Source: Anaerolineae bacterium
Lineage (GTDB): Bacteria > Chloroflexota > Anaerolineae > Caldilineales > Caldilineaceae
Assembly (NCBI GenBank): GCA_030432295.1
Contig: JAUIHI010000045.1
Coordinates: forward strand, 1 to 43,378
Direction of reading: 5' to 3'
Length of the DNA: 43,378 nt
Part shown: one piece after another, positions 1 to 8,971 of the stretch
How the letters are laid out: the number at the start of each line of letters is the position of its first letter
Numbering within the stretch: the first letter of the stretch is position 1
The notes under the pieces: model-generated
What the model saw: the letters and a program-made list of their open reading frames with translations, nothing else
Told to the model about the DNA's origin: nothing
Databases searched by the model: none
Made by a program: the position numbers and the translations under genes

Positions 1-127
1 CACGGCTGTGGTTGCCGCCACCTCCCCGCTGGCGTCCAGCAGGTTGACATTCAGTCCACCCGCGTCCGTGCCCAGCTCACTTCCGTTCTGCACTTGGGAA
101 CCGTCCCCGTCGTCAAAGACACTCCCT
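1..127. repeat. Exact 127-bp copy of 706-832 (235-codon repeat unit of the giant protein)
   Basis: Bases 1-127 are identical to 706-832, an offset of 705 bp or 235 codons, with the first mismatch at 128/833. The repeat continues past the left edge, so its full length is unknown. The unit encodes SVFDDGDGSQVQNGSE and onward. Identity at the DNA level implies recent duplication or gene conversion. Confidence 0.95.
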
Positions 128-3100
128 CTCAGCCCGATTGTACCAAAGGGCATCGTCACTGTGGCAGGCGTCGGGTCGCTCTGGCCTGCGGCGTCCTGCA
201 CCGCATAGCCAAAGCTGACTGTCACTGCCCCGTCGTTCGGGTCCACTGTCAGTTTGGTCGGGTCGTAGTCGGTAATCACCTGATTCAGTGTCACCGGGCT
301 GCCGTCGTAGTAGAGGCTGCCATTCGTGGCCAGGCTGGTAATCGTCAAAGTCATGCCTGTGCTCAGGCTGCCATCCTCCGGGTCTGTGCCCGATAGGCTA
401 GGGGCCTGGACCTGGGATGTGCCACCCGGATTCACCTGGGATGGGGCGCTCTTGCCGTCGCTGTCGGGCAACTGCTCGATGCCGAAGTTCTGGCCGCTCA
501 CATCTGTGCTGCCCACAGAGACGGCCAGACGGCTGTCCGGTGTGCCGTCGGGTGTGCCGCCCGCATTCTCGCCGGTCGTCACCCAGCCGCTGGGCAGGTC
601 GGTGGCCGGGGCCAGTTGCCCGATTGTGCCTGCATTCGTCGTCAGTTGCAGGCTGTAGCTGCTGTTCGGTGTCACACTGGTGAAGGTGTACTGGCCGTTG
701 GCGTCCACGGCTGTGGTTGCCGCCACCTCCCCGCTGGCGTCCAGCAGGTTGACATTCAGTCCACCCGCGTCCGTGCCCAGCTCACTTCCGTTCTGCACTT
801 GGGAACCGTCCCCGTCGTCAAAGACACTCCCTGTCAGGTTGATAGGAAGAATATCCAGAAAATCGTTGTTGCTACTGGTCTGGCCGGAAGCGAGACTCAG
901 GACGATCTGTTCGTCGTTTCCACCGTCCACATCGCCCGTGCTAGTGTAGCCGCTGGCGTTCGTCTCGGTGACGGTGTATGTGCTCGGCACAGTCAGCGTG
1001 AATGTGTAGAGTCCGCTGGCGTCGGTGGTCGTCGTCATCCCATTGCTGAGGGAAATCAACACACCAGCAATGCCTGGCTCACCGGCATCCTTCACCCCAT
1101 CGCCGTTTGTGTTGTCGTTGTAGACTCCGCCACTGATGACCGACGGTTGAATGTCCAGGAAGTCGCGGCCGCTGACGGTCTGGCCCGCGCTGACTGTGAC
1201 ACTGATGCTGTCAGCGTTGCCGCCGTCCACATCGCCCGTGCTGGTATATCCCGCCGGATTTGTTTCGGTGACAGTGTATGTGCCCGGCACAGTTAGCGTG
1301 AATGTGTAGAGTCCGCTGGCGTCGGTGGTCGTCGTCATCCCGTTGGAGAGGGAAATCAACACACCGTCAATACCTGGCTCGCCGGCATCCTTCACCCCAT
1401 CGCCGTTTGTGTTGTCGTTGTAGACTCCGCCGGTGATATAGGACTTTTGAACAACCTGCACATCCGCCTGACCAGTAGTTGGCGCGGTGGGTCGGTCAAA
1501 GGCATCTGTGCCTGTGGCGGTGATGACATTTGTCGTGCTGGCTGTCGCTGCTGTGGCGGTAAAACTCAATGTGAGGGTCATACTCCCATTGACCAGCAGG
1601 GGCGGCTGGGTCGGAATCAACGGATTCCACACGGCCAGGCCGCTGCTTGTGCTGGTCGGCGCGACCGGTTGGGCGGTCGCCAGATTCTGGAAGCCGCTGT
1701 CGTAGGTGTCGGTCAAGACCAGCCCGGTAATAGCTGTTTCGCCGGTGTTGGTGATGCGCACGCTATAGGTAATGACATCGCCCAATTCGGCCACGCCGCT
1801 GGCTGGGGAGAGCAGTTGCTTGCTCACCTCCAGGGTCGGCGGGGCTACATTCGTCGTCACGGTGGCGTCGTCCTGGGAAGCCGGGACCGGGTCGCCGTTC
1901 ACATCGCTGGCAGAATCCACAATGGCTGTGTTGGTAGCCGGATCGCAGGGGCCGATGACTGTAAAGTTGACAGTCACAGTTGTGTTGCCGCCGCTGGCTG
2001 CCAGGTCACCGATGTCATCCCAACTGACAGTGCCACCGCCCGCGGATGTCTGGGTCGGTGTGGCCGAGGCGAATTGGAGACAGGTGGCTGGATAGCTGTC
2101 GGTCAAGGGCAGATTGTTGATTTGGGTATTGCCCGTGTTCGTCACCAGAATCTCGAAGGTGACGGTCTCGTTCAGATTGGCTGTGGCCGCCGAAGTGCGT
2201 GTCTTGGCGACAGTCAGGGCCGGGGCTGTGACTGTGACATTGGCGCTGCTGGTCTGGGGACCCACCGCCGCACCGTTCTGGTCCACACCCGTAGTGCTGA
2301 CGTCGTTTTGGGCCGGGCTGGCCGGGGCTGTGGCCCGATAGAATACAGTGATGCTGCGCTGGCCGCCGGACGCCAGGCTGGTCAGATCCCATTGCAGGGT
2401 GGGGGTGGCAATGCTGGTCGGCGTGATAGAGGCCGAGACATAGGCCAGGCTGGCCGACGGGAAGGTGTCGGTGAGAATATACGTCGAAAGGTCTGTGTCG
2501 CCCGGATTGCTGACCTGAATGCGGAACTCCACCAGATCGCCGACAAGGGCTGTGCCGTCGCTGGGGCTGATGAGGCTCTTGCTGATGCTGATGGCCGGGT
2601 TGGTGGCGATGATGACCGCGTCGTCGTGGGAGGTGTCGCTGGGGTCGTCCGGGTCTGTGTAATCCGCAGTCAGACTGTCGCCGGGGCTGAAGGGATCGCT
2701 GGTCGGGTCGCCAAAGCAGTAGCGGAAGACGCCCGTGTCGGCGCCGGTCTCTGTGAAGGTGTAGAGTGCGCTGGCCCCGCCTTGAACGCCCACTATGGCG
2801 TCGAGGGTCTCCGGCGCGCCGGCATTCGTATTCTGGTCCGAATCCGCAATCTGGACACAGACTTCCTGGGCCGGGTCATAGCTGCTGACCAGATTGTCGC
2901 TGGTGTCGATGAATTCGATGACGCCTGGCGTGCCCAGGTCCAGGAAGGAGAGGACGAGGGGTGTGCTGGCGCTGTCGCTGATGCCTTCGTAGCCCTCGTG
3001 GGCAGTCAGATTAATGTCATATGTACCCTGAGTTCCCGGTGTGCTCCAGGTGTATTCGTAGGTTTTGCTGCCGGCGGTGGAGGCCACCACAAAGGTGTCG

Positions 3101-6100
3101 TCCAGAATGACATTTGTACCGCTCAGGTTGAGGGTGGCGCTGATAATATCGGCTGCGCCGAAGGGATCGTTGACTGTGGCCCGCACGTAGACGGTCTGGC
3201 CGTTGAAGCCGCCACTGATGGCGTTGCCGCCGCCGTTGGCGTAGCTGTCGTCGTAGACTGCCACGGAATCCACGGAAATGACGGTTGTGGTGGGCAGATC
3301 AATCTTCGACGGATAGGTGCTGCTGTCGTAACGAATCTGGAAGGGATCGCTCTCGGCGCTGGTCACGATCAAACTGACGGCTTTGCTTGCCAGTACAGTC
3401 GTATTGCTGCCCAGATTGCCCGTCCAGATCAGTGTGTTCGCTGCACTGTTGTAGGTTGGATTGCTGAGGGTGGCGAAGGTGGCGCCGTCGTTTTGCAGGG
3501 TGGCGGTGATGAGTTTTGTGCCGTCCACACCCAGGCTGCCGCTGATGTGGGTGGTGACGGTGATTTGTCCGCCCATGGGCATCTTGAAATCAGATGCCAT
3601 TGACAATGTCTGCGTGTAGGTGGTAGTCGGGCCGCCGTCCCCGCTGCCCGATGTGGCGGGCTTGATGGAAACAGCACCAATGGCCCAATCTTTGTCTGTG
3701 CCGCTGACCGACCAGGACATCGTGACTGTGGATGCGCCAGACTCTGTGCTGGCACCTCCCGCCGTCTTATCATCCTGCAAACGCCACAATTCGGTTTGCC
3801 CGGCTCCACTACTGGTCAACGTCTTGTTTTCTTCCATCACAGTGTCGAAAACCAACTCGCCTGTGGCCGAAGCAACGTCGATGGTTGGTGATCCAGAACC
3901 GGCACCTGCCGACTGAAAAGAACCGTGGGGTGTGGTCTGATCCACATTGTCAAAGGTGGCTGCACCGATCACCCAGCCCTTGTCCACATTGCCTGAAAAT
4001 GTGATGGTGAGTGTGTCAGTACCGGAGGCAGGATTGAGCAACTTCCATATCTCAACCCGAGCTTTGTCACTTTGCTGTCGATGATCGATCTTGGTGAGAG
4101 AGGCACTTCCGTATTGGATCGATGTGACCGTCTCGCCGGAACCCTCGTTGCCCCGGGGTTCAAAGGAGACGCCAACCAGCATCAAACGATTGTCGCCAGT
4201 TCCGACGGTGTGATCCAGGGTCTGGACATTGTCTCCGTCGCCAGCTTTGCTCGATTTGCTGTCAAAGATGATTGTATCCGATGTGCCGTTACTCAGCAGT
4301 GTGCTCAATTCGCTGCTGCTGTCCCCGGTCGCCACCGGGTCGATGCGGTCCAAGTCCTGGTCCGGGCTGCCACTGCCGTCCGCGCTTAGATAGAGCACTT
4401 TGGTCTGGCTGGGCGCAGTGATTGCAGGCGGCGTTGGGTCGGTGCAGGTGTCGCCGAAGAGGGGGTCCGTGTAGCTAACGCTCAAAGTCTGGCCGATCTG
4501 TGCGTAGAGGGTGCCGTCCTCTACGCTCTGTCCGCCTGTTGTGGACGAAGGCAGGCTACCCTCAAAGATGCCGCTGCTGCCGGTCGTCTCCGTCAGGGGA
4601 ACGGTCTCCCGATCATTGGTGGTCGGGTTGCGAACAGTCACATCGATCACTTCCTGGCTGCCAGAGGTATTCTTGTCACCGTCGTTCAGACGCAGGAAGA
4701 CCGTCCCGTTGGCCTGGTAGAAGGAAGTAGAACTTCCACCGAGTGCGGTCAGAAAATCAACCGAACAGGCAGTGACGTTGCCCTGATCCACAGGTATGAC
4801 CAATTGGGTGCTTAGCTGGAATACATTGGCTGTTGTCCCCGCCGTATTCGAAACACTGCTCACATTGCCCACAACAGCCTTGTAGGCAAAGACCACCGAC
4901 TGATCGACAGCCAATGTGCCAACAATTGTGCCACCTTCGTCTAATACAAAGCGGGTAGCGCCTGTCAAATCATCGGTCTGGGTGACGCCGTCGATTGTGG
5001 TGGAGTCATTGACATACGTGAGGCCAGCGGAAAAAGTGTCGCTCACCACCACATTGCCAGCCACTACAACGCCTGTATTCTTCAGGGTAACGGTGTAGAT
5101 CAGCGTGTCAAAGGGTGTTACATTCCCGCTGTTGTCCGCGTCATTGAAGAGCGCGTAGTCCTTTGTAAATTGCACACTGGGGAAGGGGAGTACGGTTGTG
5201 CCCATATCCAAATAGGGGTTGCCCGGTCCAGCCGTGGCCGGGTCTTGGCCCCAGGCCGCGGTGATGCGTGTACCGTCCACTGTAAAAATACGCATACCGG
5301 TCTGGTCTTTGTCGCCAGAAGTGTCGTAGACGGTTTTGGATTGGAGCGCGGAGAGGCTGAAACTGGTGTCGTAGCACTGGTTGTCGACTGTGTAGGTACA
5401 GCTAACATCGCTGCCGTCGTAGTCCACATAGACGGTCGTGGCTTTGGCGGCCATCACCCAAATCGGGCTGCCGTTTTGGGTTCCGTCGCCGCTGCCCGGT
5501 CCCCAGCCCACCACGACTACCGGCGTCAAATTGCTCTCGGGGACAAGGCTGTAGCCCCAGTCGTGGGTCAGGTTGCCGGTCCCGCTCTGGTCGCTGTCCA
5601 CTGTGCCGATGGCAAAGAAGGGTGTGCCACTGCTGGTGAAAAGATGTGCGCCGGAGTTGCTGGGCATCTGCACACGCACCGCGCTGTTGGCCCCCACAGC
5701 CACATTGCTGGAGCCGCTGAGCGTATCCACAGTCACATTGATGGACGAGGCGTCGCTGGGGTTGTAAATCCACACATCCGCCGGGTCGGAGGAGACAGTC
5801 GTGCCCACAGGTGCAAAATAGCTGCTGCTCCACTGGGCATCTGGCACAAGGGTAAACCAGCGGGATTCGTAGCTGGAACTCACATCGCCAGTGAGGAGAT
5901 GGGCCTGGACAGGTTTATCACAGACCAGACTGTCGCCTGCGTTTACTCCCCCGGCTTTGTGATAGTTCTGCCCCGCGTTCAGGTTGAAGTTGCTGCCGTC
6001 GAAGCTACAGGCTGTATTGTCGCTGCCAGCCATCACAAAAAGCGCCGAATATTCGAACATCTGATTGGAGGAGAGATTCTCGCCGACTGGCATCTCGTAG

Positions 6101-6702
6101 GAAGTGCCGTACTTGGCCACCGAGAGAACCTCGACCGCGCCGGCCAGCACAGTGCCGGGAGACACGCCCCATTCGGCCCGACTCACCGACACGGCCTGGG
6201 ATGTGGCTACTTTGTCCCGACCGTCGTAAAGAATTGTGCCACTGTTGCGGGGCAGGCTGACATCATTGCGCAGGGCAATCACATTTCCCGAGTTGATGAT
6301 GTCGCCGGAACAGGCCCCACCACAGACGGAAGTCGACGCCGCATTGCCATTGGAGGTGTTGCCGTCGCCCCAAACCTGTGTCGAGGACTGGGTTGGGTTG
6401 GAAATATCCAACTCATAGCCATCTTCCCAGTGGTCGTAATAGACAACAGTTCCATTGCCAGTCGAAACAATGGAAATCACACTGTCCATCACATTTCCCA
6501 CCCGGCCCCGGTTGTCAATACTGCTCAGGGATGTGCGGGTCTGTTGTTCGGGCAGAGGGATAAAAAATGTCTGCACGGGGGACGCGCTGACCGCATCCAT
6601 TGCGCGGACACTAACCAAAATCAGCAACAGTGCAAAAAGGGAGGGCAGCACTCGCCGGGCTGCTCTTCGCTGCAAAAAAGGAACGGTTTTTGAAGACATC
6701 AT
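1..6702 (-). CDS. Giant secreted repeat protein (DUF11 / SdrD-B-like domains), 3' end outside window
   Basis: One uninterrupted minus-strand frame of 2,234 codons runs from a double ATG at 6702/6699 (GAGGGAG just upstream) to the window edge; the C-terminus is not seen. Residues 1-40 form a signal peptide (Arg-rich start, hydrophobic LFALLLILVSV, likely cleavage after AVSA). An N-terminal domain (about 41-500) carries VYYDHWEDGYE at 87-97, a phrase I associate with large bacterial DUF11 surface proteins. DUF11-like blocks start near 510, 1368, 1495 and 1620 (for example ITYSVRITNTG). Between them (about 700-1350) lie unrecognised beta-rich segments, two of which share DK(G/D)W(V/A)IGA at about 100-residue spacing (near 907 and 1003). 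From 1755 come SdrD-B-like repeats (GGVYNDNTNGDGVKDAGEPG), then a 235-residue unit that restarts at the edge. Secretion is seen; cell attachment or adhesion is inferred. The anchor, if any, lies outside. Confidence 0.9.
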   Translation of the reverse strand, partial: MMSSKTVPFLQRRAARRVLPSLFALLLILVSVRAMDAVSASPVQTFFIPLPEQQTRTSLSSIDNRGRVGNVMDSVISIVSTGNGTVVYYDHWEDGYELDISNPTQSSTQVWGDGNTSNGNAASTSVCGGACSGDIINSGNVIALRNDVSLPRNSGTILYDGRDKVATSQAVSVSRAEWGVSPGTVLAGAVEVLSVAKYGTSYEMPVGENLSSNQMFEYSALFVMAGSDNTACSFDGSNFNLNAGQNYHKAGGVNAGDSLVCDKPVQAHLLTGDVSSSYESRWFTLVPDAQWSSSYFAPVGTTVSSDPADVWIYNPSDASSINVTVDTLSGSSNVAVGANSAVRVQMPSNSGAHLFTSSGTPFFAIGTVDSDQSGTGNLTHDWGYSLVPESNLTPVVVVGWGPGSGDGTQNGSPIWVMAAKATTVYVDYDGSDVSCTYTVDNQCYDTSFSLSALQSKTVYDTSGDKDQTGMRIFTVDGTRITAAWGQDPATAGPGNPYLDMGTTVLPFPSVQFTKDYALFNDADNSGNVTPFDTLIYTVTLKNTGVVVAGNVVVSDTFSAGLTYVNDSTTIDGVTQTDDLTGATRFVLDEGGTIVGTLAVDQSVVFAYKAVVGNVSSVSNTAGTTANVFQLSTQLVIPVDQGNVTACSVDFLTALGGSSTSFYQANGTVFLRLNDGDKNTSGSQEVIDVTVRNPTTNDRETVPLTETTGSSGIFEGSLPSSTTGGQSVEDGTLYAQIGQTLSVSYTDPLFGDTCTDPTPPAITAPSQTKVLYLSADGSGSPDQDLDRIDPVATGDSSSELSTLLSNGTSDTIIFDSKSSKAGDGDNVQTLDHTVGTGDNRLMLVGVSFEPRGNEGSGETVTSIQYGSASLTKIDHRQQSDKARVEIWKLLNPASGTDTLTITFSGNVDKGWVIGAATFDNVDQTTPHGSFQSAGAGSGSPTIDVASATGELVFDTVMEENKTLTSSGAGQTELWRLQDDKTAGGASTESGASTVTMSWSVSGTDKDWAIGAVSIKPATSGSGDGGPTTTYTQTLSMASDFKMPMGGQITVTTHISGSLGVDGTKLITATLQNDGATFATLSNPTYNSAANTLIWTGNLGSNTTVLASKAVSLIVTSAESDPFQIRYDSSTYPSKIDLPTTTVISVDSVAVYDDSYANGGGNAISGGFNGQTVYVRATVNDPFGAADIISATLNLSGTNVILDDTFVVASTAGSKTYEYTWSTPGTQGTYDINLTAHEGYEGISDSASTPLVLSFLDLGTPGVIEFIDTSDNLVSSYDPAQEVCVQIADSDQNTNAGAPETLDAIVGVQGGASALYTFTETGADTGVFRYCFGDPTSDPFSPGDSLTADYTDPDDPSDTSHDDAVIIATNPAISISKSLISPSDGTALVGDLVEFRIQVSNPGDTDLSTYILTDTFPSASLAYVSASITPTSIATPTLQWDLTSLASGGQRSITVFYRATAPASPAQNDVSTTGVDQNGAAVGPQTSSANVTVTAPALTVAKTRTSAATANLNETVTFEILVTNTGNTQINNLPLTDSYPATCLQFASATPTQTSAGGGTVSWDDIGDLAASGGNTTVTVNFTVIGPCDPATNTAIVDSASDVNGDPVPASQDDATVTTNVAPPTLEVSKQLLSPASGVAELGDVITYSVRITNTGETAITGLVLTDTYDSGFQNLATAQPVAPTSTSSGLAVWNPLIPTQPPLLVNGSMTLTLSFTATAATASTTNVITATGTDAFDRPTAPTTGQADVQVVQKSYITGGVYNDNTNGDGVKDAGEPGIDGVLISLSNGMTTTTDASGLYTFTLTVPGTYTVTETNPAGYTSTGDVDGGNADSISVTVSAGQTVSGRDFLDIQPSVISGGVYNDNTNGDGVKDAGEPGIAGVLISLSNGMTTTTDASGLYTFTLTVPSTYTVTETNASGYTSTGDVDGGNDEQIVLSLASGQTSSNNDFLDILPINLTGSVFDDGDGSQVQNGSELGTDAGGLNVNLLDASGEVAATTAVDANGQYTFTSVTPNSSYSLQLTTNAGTIGQLAPATDLPSGWVTTGENAGGTPDGTPDSRLAVSVGSTDVSGQNFGIEQLPDSDGKSAPSQVNPGGTSQVQAPSLSGTDPEDGSLSTGMTLTITSLATNGSLYYDGSPVTLNQVITDYDPTKLTVDPNDGAVTVSFGYAVQDAAGQSDPTPATVTMPFGTIGLRGSVFDDGDGSQVQNGSELGTDAGGLNVNLLDASGEVAATTAV
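841..1440. repeat. Two tandem 300-bp units (100 codons each) in the giant protein
   Basis: 841-1140 and 1141-1440 are near-identical over the parts 961-1140 and 1261-1440, and more diverged in the other third. Each encodes a 100-residue unit with GGVYNDNTNGDGVKDAGEPG, a strand-rich SdrD-B-like segment and GYTSTGDVDGGN. The acidic Asn/Asp/Gly stretch resembles calcium-binding loops of B-type repeats (inferred). Confidence 0.9.
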
Positions 6703-6795
6703 CTTCTCCCTCGGAAAACTTGGAATGTGCGCTTGCGCCCTAGACAAATGGGTACAAATAATCACTACTACACTACGACAAAAACATCGACAGCA

Positions 6796-6809
6796 AAATA
6801 GTACTATTT
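6796..6809. promoter_or_regulatory. 14-bp palindrome upstream of the giant protein gene
   Basis: AAATAGTACTATTT is a perfect palindrome in the AT-rich stretch 94-107 bp upstream of the start at 6702. Reading the minus strand, a weak TTGAAT / TATTTT pair overlaps it, so it could be an operator. The assignment is speculative. Confidence 0.3.
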
Positions 6810-6920
6810 GCTAGTAATTCAAATACGAACGATGCTGCCCACTGCCCTCACCCTAGAAAACGCGCATTACGCCGGACATTGCAAAGGGCTGAGTACCGCG
6901 ATAAATCGGCAAATTAACGC

Positions 6921-6960
6921 AAAAAAAGAGCCGACCTCACGTGGAGATCGACCCTCTTCT
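6921..6960 (-). terminator. Rho-independent terminator after the 7127-8798 operon
   Basis: Read on the minus strand, AAGAGGGTCGATCTCC pairs imperfectly with GAGGTCGGCTCTT and is followed by a run of seven T (6927 to 6921). It lies about 170 bp beyond the stop of the small membrane protein and shields the giant protein gene from read-through. Confidence 0.7.
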
Positions 6961-7029
6961 TCCCAACTCTCTATTTGTTTTTGTGTTGTGACGCTACTGC
7001 CCTGTCAACGGTCGTTTGATAGAAGCTCC

Positions 7030-7087
7030 GTAGGGGCGCTGCTTGCTGCGCCCGCAGTACGCCGGGCGCAGCAAGCAGCGCCCCTAC
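7030..7087. repeat. Large perfect hairpin, 25-bp arms
   Basis: Arms 7030-7054 and 7063-7087 are perfect reverse complements around an 8-base loop (7055-7062). The arm begins GTAGGGGCGCTGCTTGCTGC. The outer motif GTAGGGGCG also begins the nested inverted repeat at 10234. No T-run follows on either strand, so it looks more like a REP/MITE-type element than a plain terminator. Confidence 0.85.
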
Positions 7088-7126
7088 CCATCAAATTATG
7101 TGTGACGAGACACTACTTCCCCGACA

Positions 7127-7480
7127 TCATCTGCGCGACTCCAGATAGAGCAGCACAATCAGCGCCACCTCAATCGCCTTGTCGATCAGACCGGGCGCGC
7201 GGGTCAGCGCATCCGGGTTCATCACAAAATAGGCCACGATTGTCACCGCGGTAAAGGCCATCAGTGCCCAGCGTACCAGAGAGCGCATTCCCGCGAACTG
7301 GGGCAGGAAATAGAGCGCAGCCAGCAGGGCAAAGTAGCCCAGGCCGTTCAGGACAAAGAGCTTGCCCAGGGTATCCTGGAAGAAGCCGATGCCCAGGGCC
7401 AGGTGGAGCAGGGCGGTGAGAGTCGTCAGCACGATAATGCCGTACTGAAGCGGGCCAAAAACAGGTCGTGTACTCTTCAT
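7127..7480 (-). CDS. Small four-helix membrane protein, unknown function
   Basis: 117 residues starting MKSTRPVFGPLQYG. The start at 7480 is chosen over an in-frame upstream one because AAGGAGG sits six bases before it. About four hydrophobic segments are visible (around residues 12-32, 40-60, 66-85 and 95-112), so it is an integral membrane protein. It lies 28 bp downstream of the peptidase-like gene on the same strand and is probably co-transcribed with it. I do not recognise a named family with certainty; DoxX-like or DUF-type small membrane proteins look similar. Confidence 0.75.
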   Translation of the reverse strand: MKSTRPVFGPLQYGIIVLTTLTALLHLALGIGFFQDTLGKLFVLNGLGYFALLAALYFLPQFAGMRSLVRWALMAFTAVTIVAYFVMNPDALTRAPGLIDKAIEVALIVLLYLESRR

Positions 7481-7508
7481 TTGGTTCCTCCTTGGGAAAT
7501 AGGGTTGA

Positions 7509-8798
7509 TTAGCGTTCGCCACGCACCATCTGGATCAGTCGGTCCAGCACGACTTCGCCGTCGGCACGCAGCGCGTTGTGTTCGTATTCGTTGGTAATCC
7601 ACATACGCAGATTGGGAATCGTTCGGGCCGTCTCTTCCGAGAAGCTGCGCTCCACGTACATATCATCGTAGTAGACCGCGGCCGCGCCGGGGACGGGATT
7701 GCGGGCCAGCTTTTCCACATCGTACAGCGGCGGCCAATCGGTCTCCGCTGCCAGCAATTCCGCGGCCTCGCGCAAGGGCTGCAACTCGCCGTACTCCTCA
7801 AACATCCAGGGATAGATCATCTCGCCGGTGAAGTGTATCGGCCCCTCTGCGTCGATGGCAAAGGCAGGATACTCGTCCCGCACCCGATGGGCCGACCAGT
7901 TGGAGGCGCTCTGCTGGCAGTAGATTGACTCGTGCAGAATCGCGAAAATGGGATTTGTGTTGAAGGACTGGGCCGCTTCCACACCGGCCAGGAAGGCGTA
8001 GTTCAACTCCGGCCCGCGTGCGCCCTGGACAAATGCCTGCTCGAAGAGATAGTGGACCTGCTCCCGGCCATCGCTGGCCCCGAAGGCCAGTCCCAACTGT
8101 TGCAGGCGGCGAGGGGTGAGCAGATCCCCCGAAGGCAGCAGCACCTCCTGTGCGGTCAGCGCGTCCACCACCCGGCGCACACTCTCCGCGTCGCCCGGAT
8201 AGCGGCGATAGTAGCGCTCGTTCTGCTCCATCACCCGGCGATAGGTGGCCCGGTAGATGTCGTCGGCGTGGGCTGTCAATGGAGGCAGACCACCGGTGAT
8301 GAAGACTTCGCGCAGGCTTTCCGGCGCGGCGGAGAGATAGTGGACCGCGCAAAAGCCGCCGAAGCTCTGACCCAACAGACTCCACTGGCCCTCTTCCCCT
8401 ACCAGCCTGCGCCGAATCCACTCCGCGTCCTGCACAATCGCATCGGCCCGGAAGTGCTTCAGATAGTCGGCCTGCTGTCGGGGCGCTCCCAGCGCGGCCA
8501 GCGTCTGCCGGTTGACCGGTGTGCTGCGTCCCGTGCCCCGCTGGTCGAGCAGAAAGATGCGGAACTCCTGCATAGCCCGCTTCAGCCAGCCGCTGGCAGA
8601 GAGGGGCCGGGGTGCACCAAAGCCCGGTCCGCCCTGCAAGTAGAGCAGCCAGGGCAGATCGTCCTTCTGCTTCTGGGGGGCCACCACCTCCCGGCCATAG
8701 ACGGCAATCTTCGGGCCGTCGGGCTGGCTGTGATCCAGCGGCACATCGAACCAGTGGTCTGTGAGGACGAGGCCGGGCAGGGAATGAATTGTGCTCAT
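7509..8798 (-). CDS. Alpha/beta hydrolase, prolyl aminopeptidase (S33) type
   Basis: 429 residues from MSTIHSLPGL. The family removes N-terminal proline, or hydrolyses related small amides, in the cytoplasm. Visible features are the oxyanion motif GGPG (56-59; the usual HGGPG is QGGPG here), DQRGTG (85-90) and the nucleophile elbow GQSFGG (143-148, Ser145). A C-terminal ITNEYEHNALR supplies the likely catalytic His. The open frame extends upstream to 8960, but that part translates the GACGGCA repeat array. The start at 8798 has a weak AAAAGAG and matches the family N-terminus. No signal peptide. A small membrane protein follows 28 bp downstream. Confidence 0.88.
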   Translation of the reverse strand: MSTIHSLPGLVLTDHWFDVPLDHSQPDGPKIAVYGREVVAPQKQKDDLPWLLYLQGGPGFGAPRPLSASGWLKRAMQEFRIFLLDQRGTGRSTPVNRQTLAALGAPRQQADYLKHFRADAIVQDAEWIRRRLVGEEGQWSLLGQSFGGFCAVHYLSAAPESLREVFITGGLPPLTAHADDIYRATYRRVMEQNERYYRRYPGDAESVRRVVDALTAQEVLLPSGDLLTPRRLQQLGLAFGASDGREQVHYLFEQAFVQGARGPELNYAFLAGVEAAQSFNTNPIFAILHESIYCQQSASNWSAHRVRDEYPAFAIDAEGPIHFTGEMIYPWMFEEYGELQPLREAAELLAAETDWPPLYDVEKLARNPVPGAAAVYYDDMYVERSFSEETARTIPNLRMWITNEYEHNALRADGEVVLDRLIQMVRGER

Positions 8799-8840
8799 AT
8801 CTCTTTTCGCCTGAATGGTGTATGATTTTCTTTGTTCGCC

Positions 8841-8941
8841 GACGGCAGACGGCAGACGACTGACGGCAGACGAACGTATTGAGCCTGAACATTCCATCCG
8901 TTCGTCCTCCGTCAGCGGTCTTTGGTCCGCCGTCCGCCGTC
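8841..8941. repeat. GACGGCA heptad array forming an imperfect inverted repeat between divergent genes
   Basis: Five consecutive heptads occupy 8841-8875 (GACGGCA, GACGGCA, GACGACT, GACGGCA, GACGAAC). The reverse-complement pattern with changes lies at 8899-8941 (GTTCGTCC ... GTCCGCCGTCCGCCGTC). It sits in the divergent promoter gap of the hydrolase and the FAD oxidase and recurs as a tighter hairpin at 27439-27484. Confidence 0.85.
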
Positions 8942-8971
8942 CCATCCATTGCACACACAAGGAGTATACCG

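Larger units (their letters stand above)
6703..7126. other. 424-bp intergenic region upstream of the giant protein gene
   Basis: No coding sequence is supported here. It holds a rho-independent terminator on the minus strand (6921-6960), a large hairpin (7030-7087) and a short palindrome (6796-6809). The stretch 6740-6830 is AT-rich compared with its surroundings, as expected for the promoter of the minus-strand giant gene, but no convincing -35/-10 pair stands out. Confidence 0.6.

Noticed and set aside
1447-3603. 718-codon plus-strand open frame
   Set aside because: It lies opposite the uninterrupted minus-strand giant gene, has a Gly/Ala/Val/Cys composition without domains and no ribosome site. 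It is a shadow of the GC-rich repeat gene.
5170-6693. 507-codon plus-strand open frame
   Set aside because: Same reason: it is antisense to the N-terminal domain of the giant protein, whose frame has a signal peptide and recognisable phrases.
8841-8875. CRISPR-like short repeats
   Set aside because: The units are 7 bases long and contiguous, with no spacers and no cas genes in the window.
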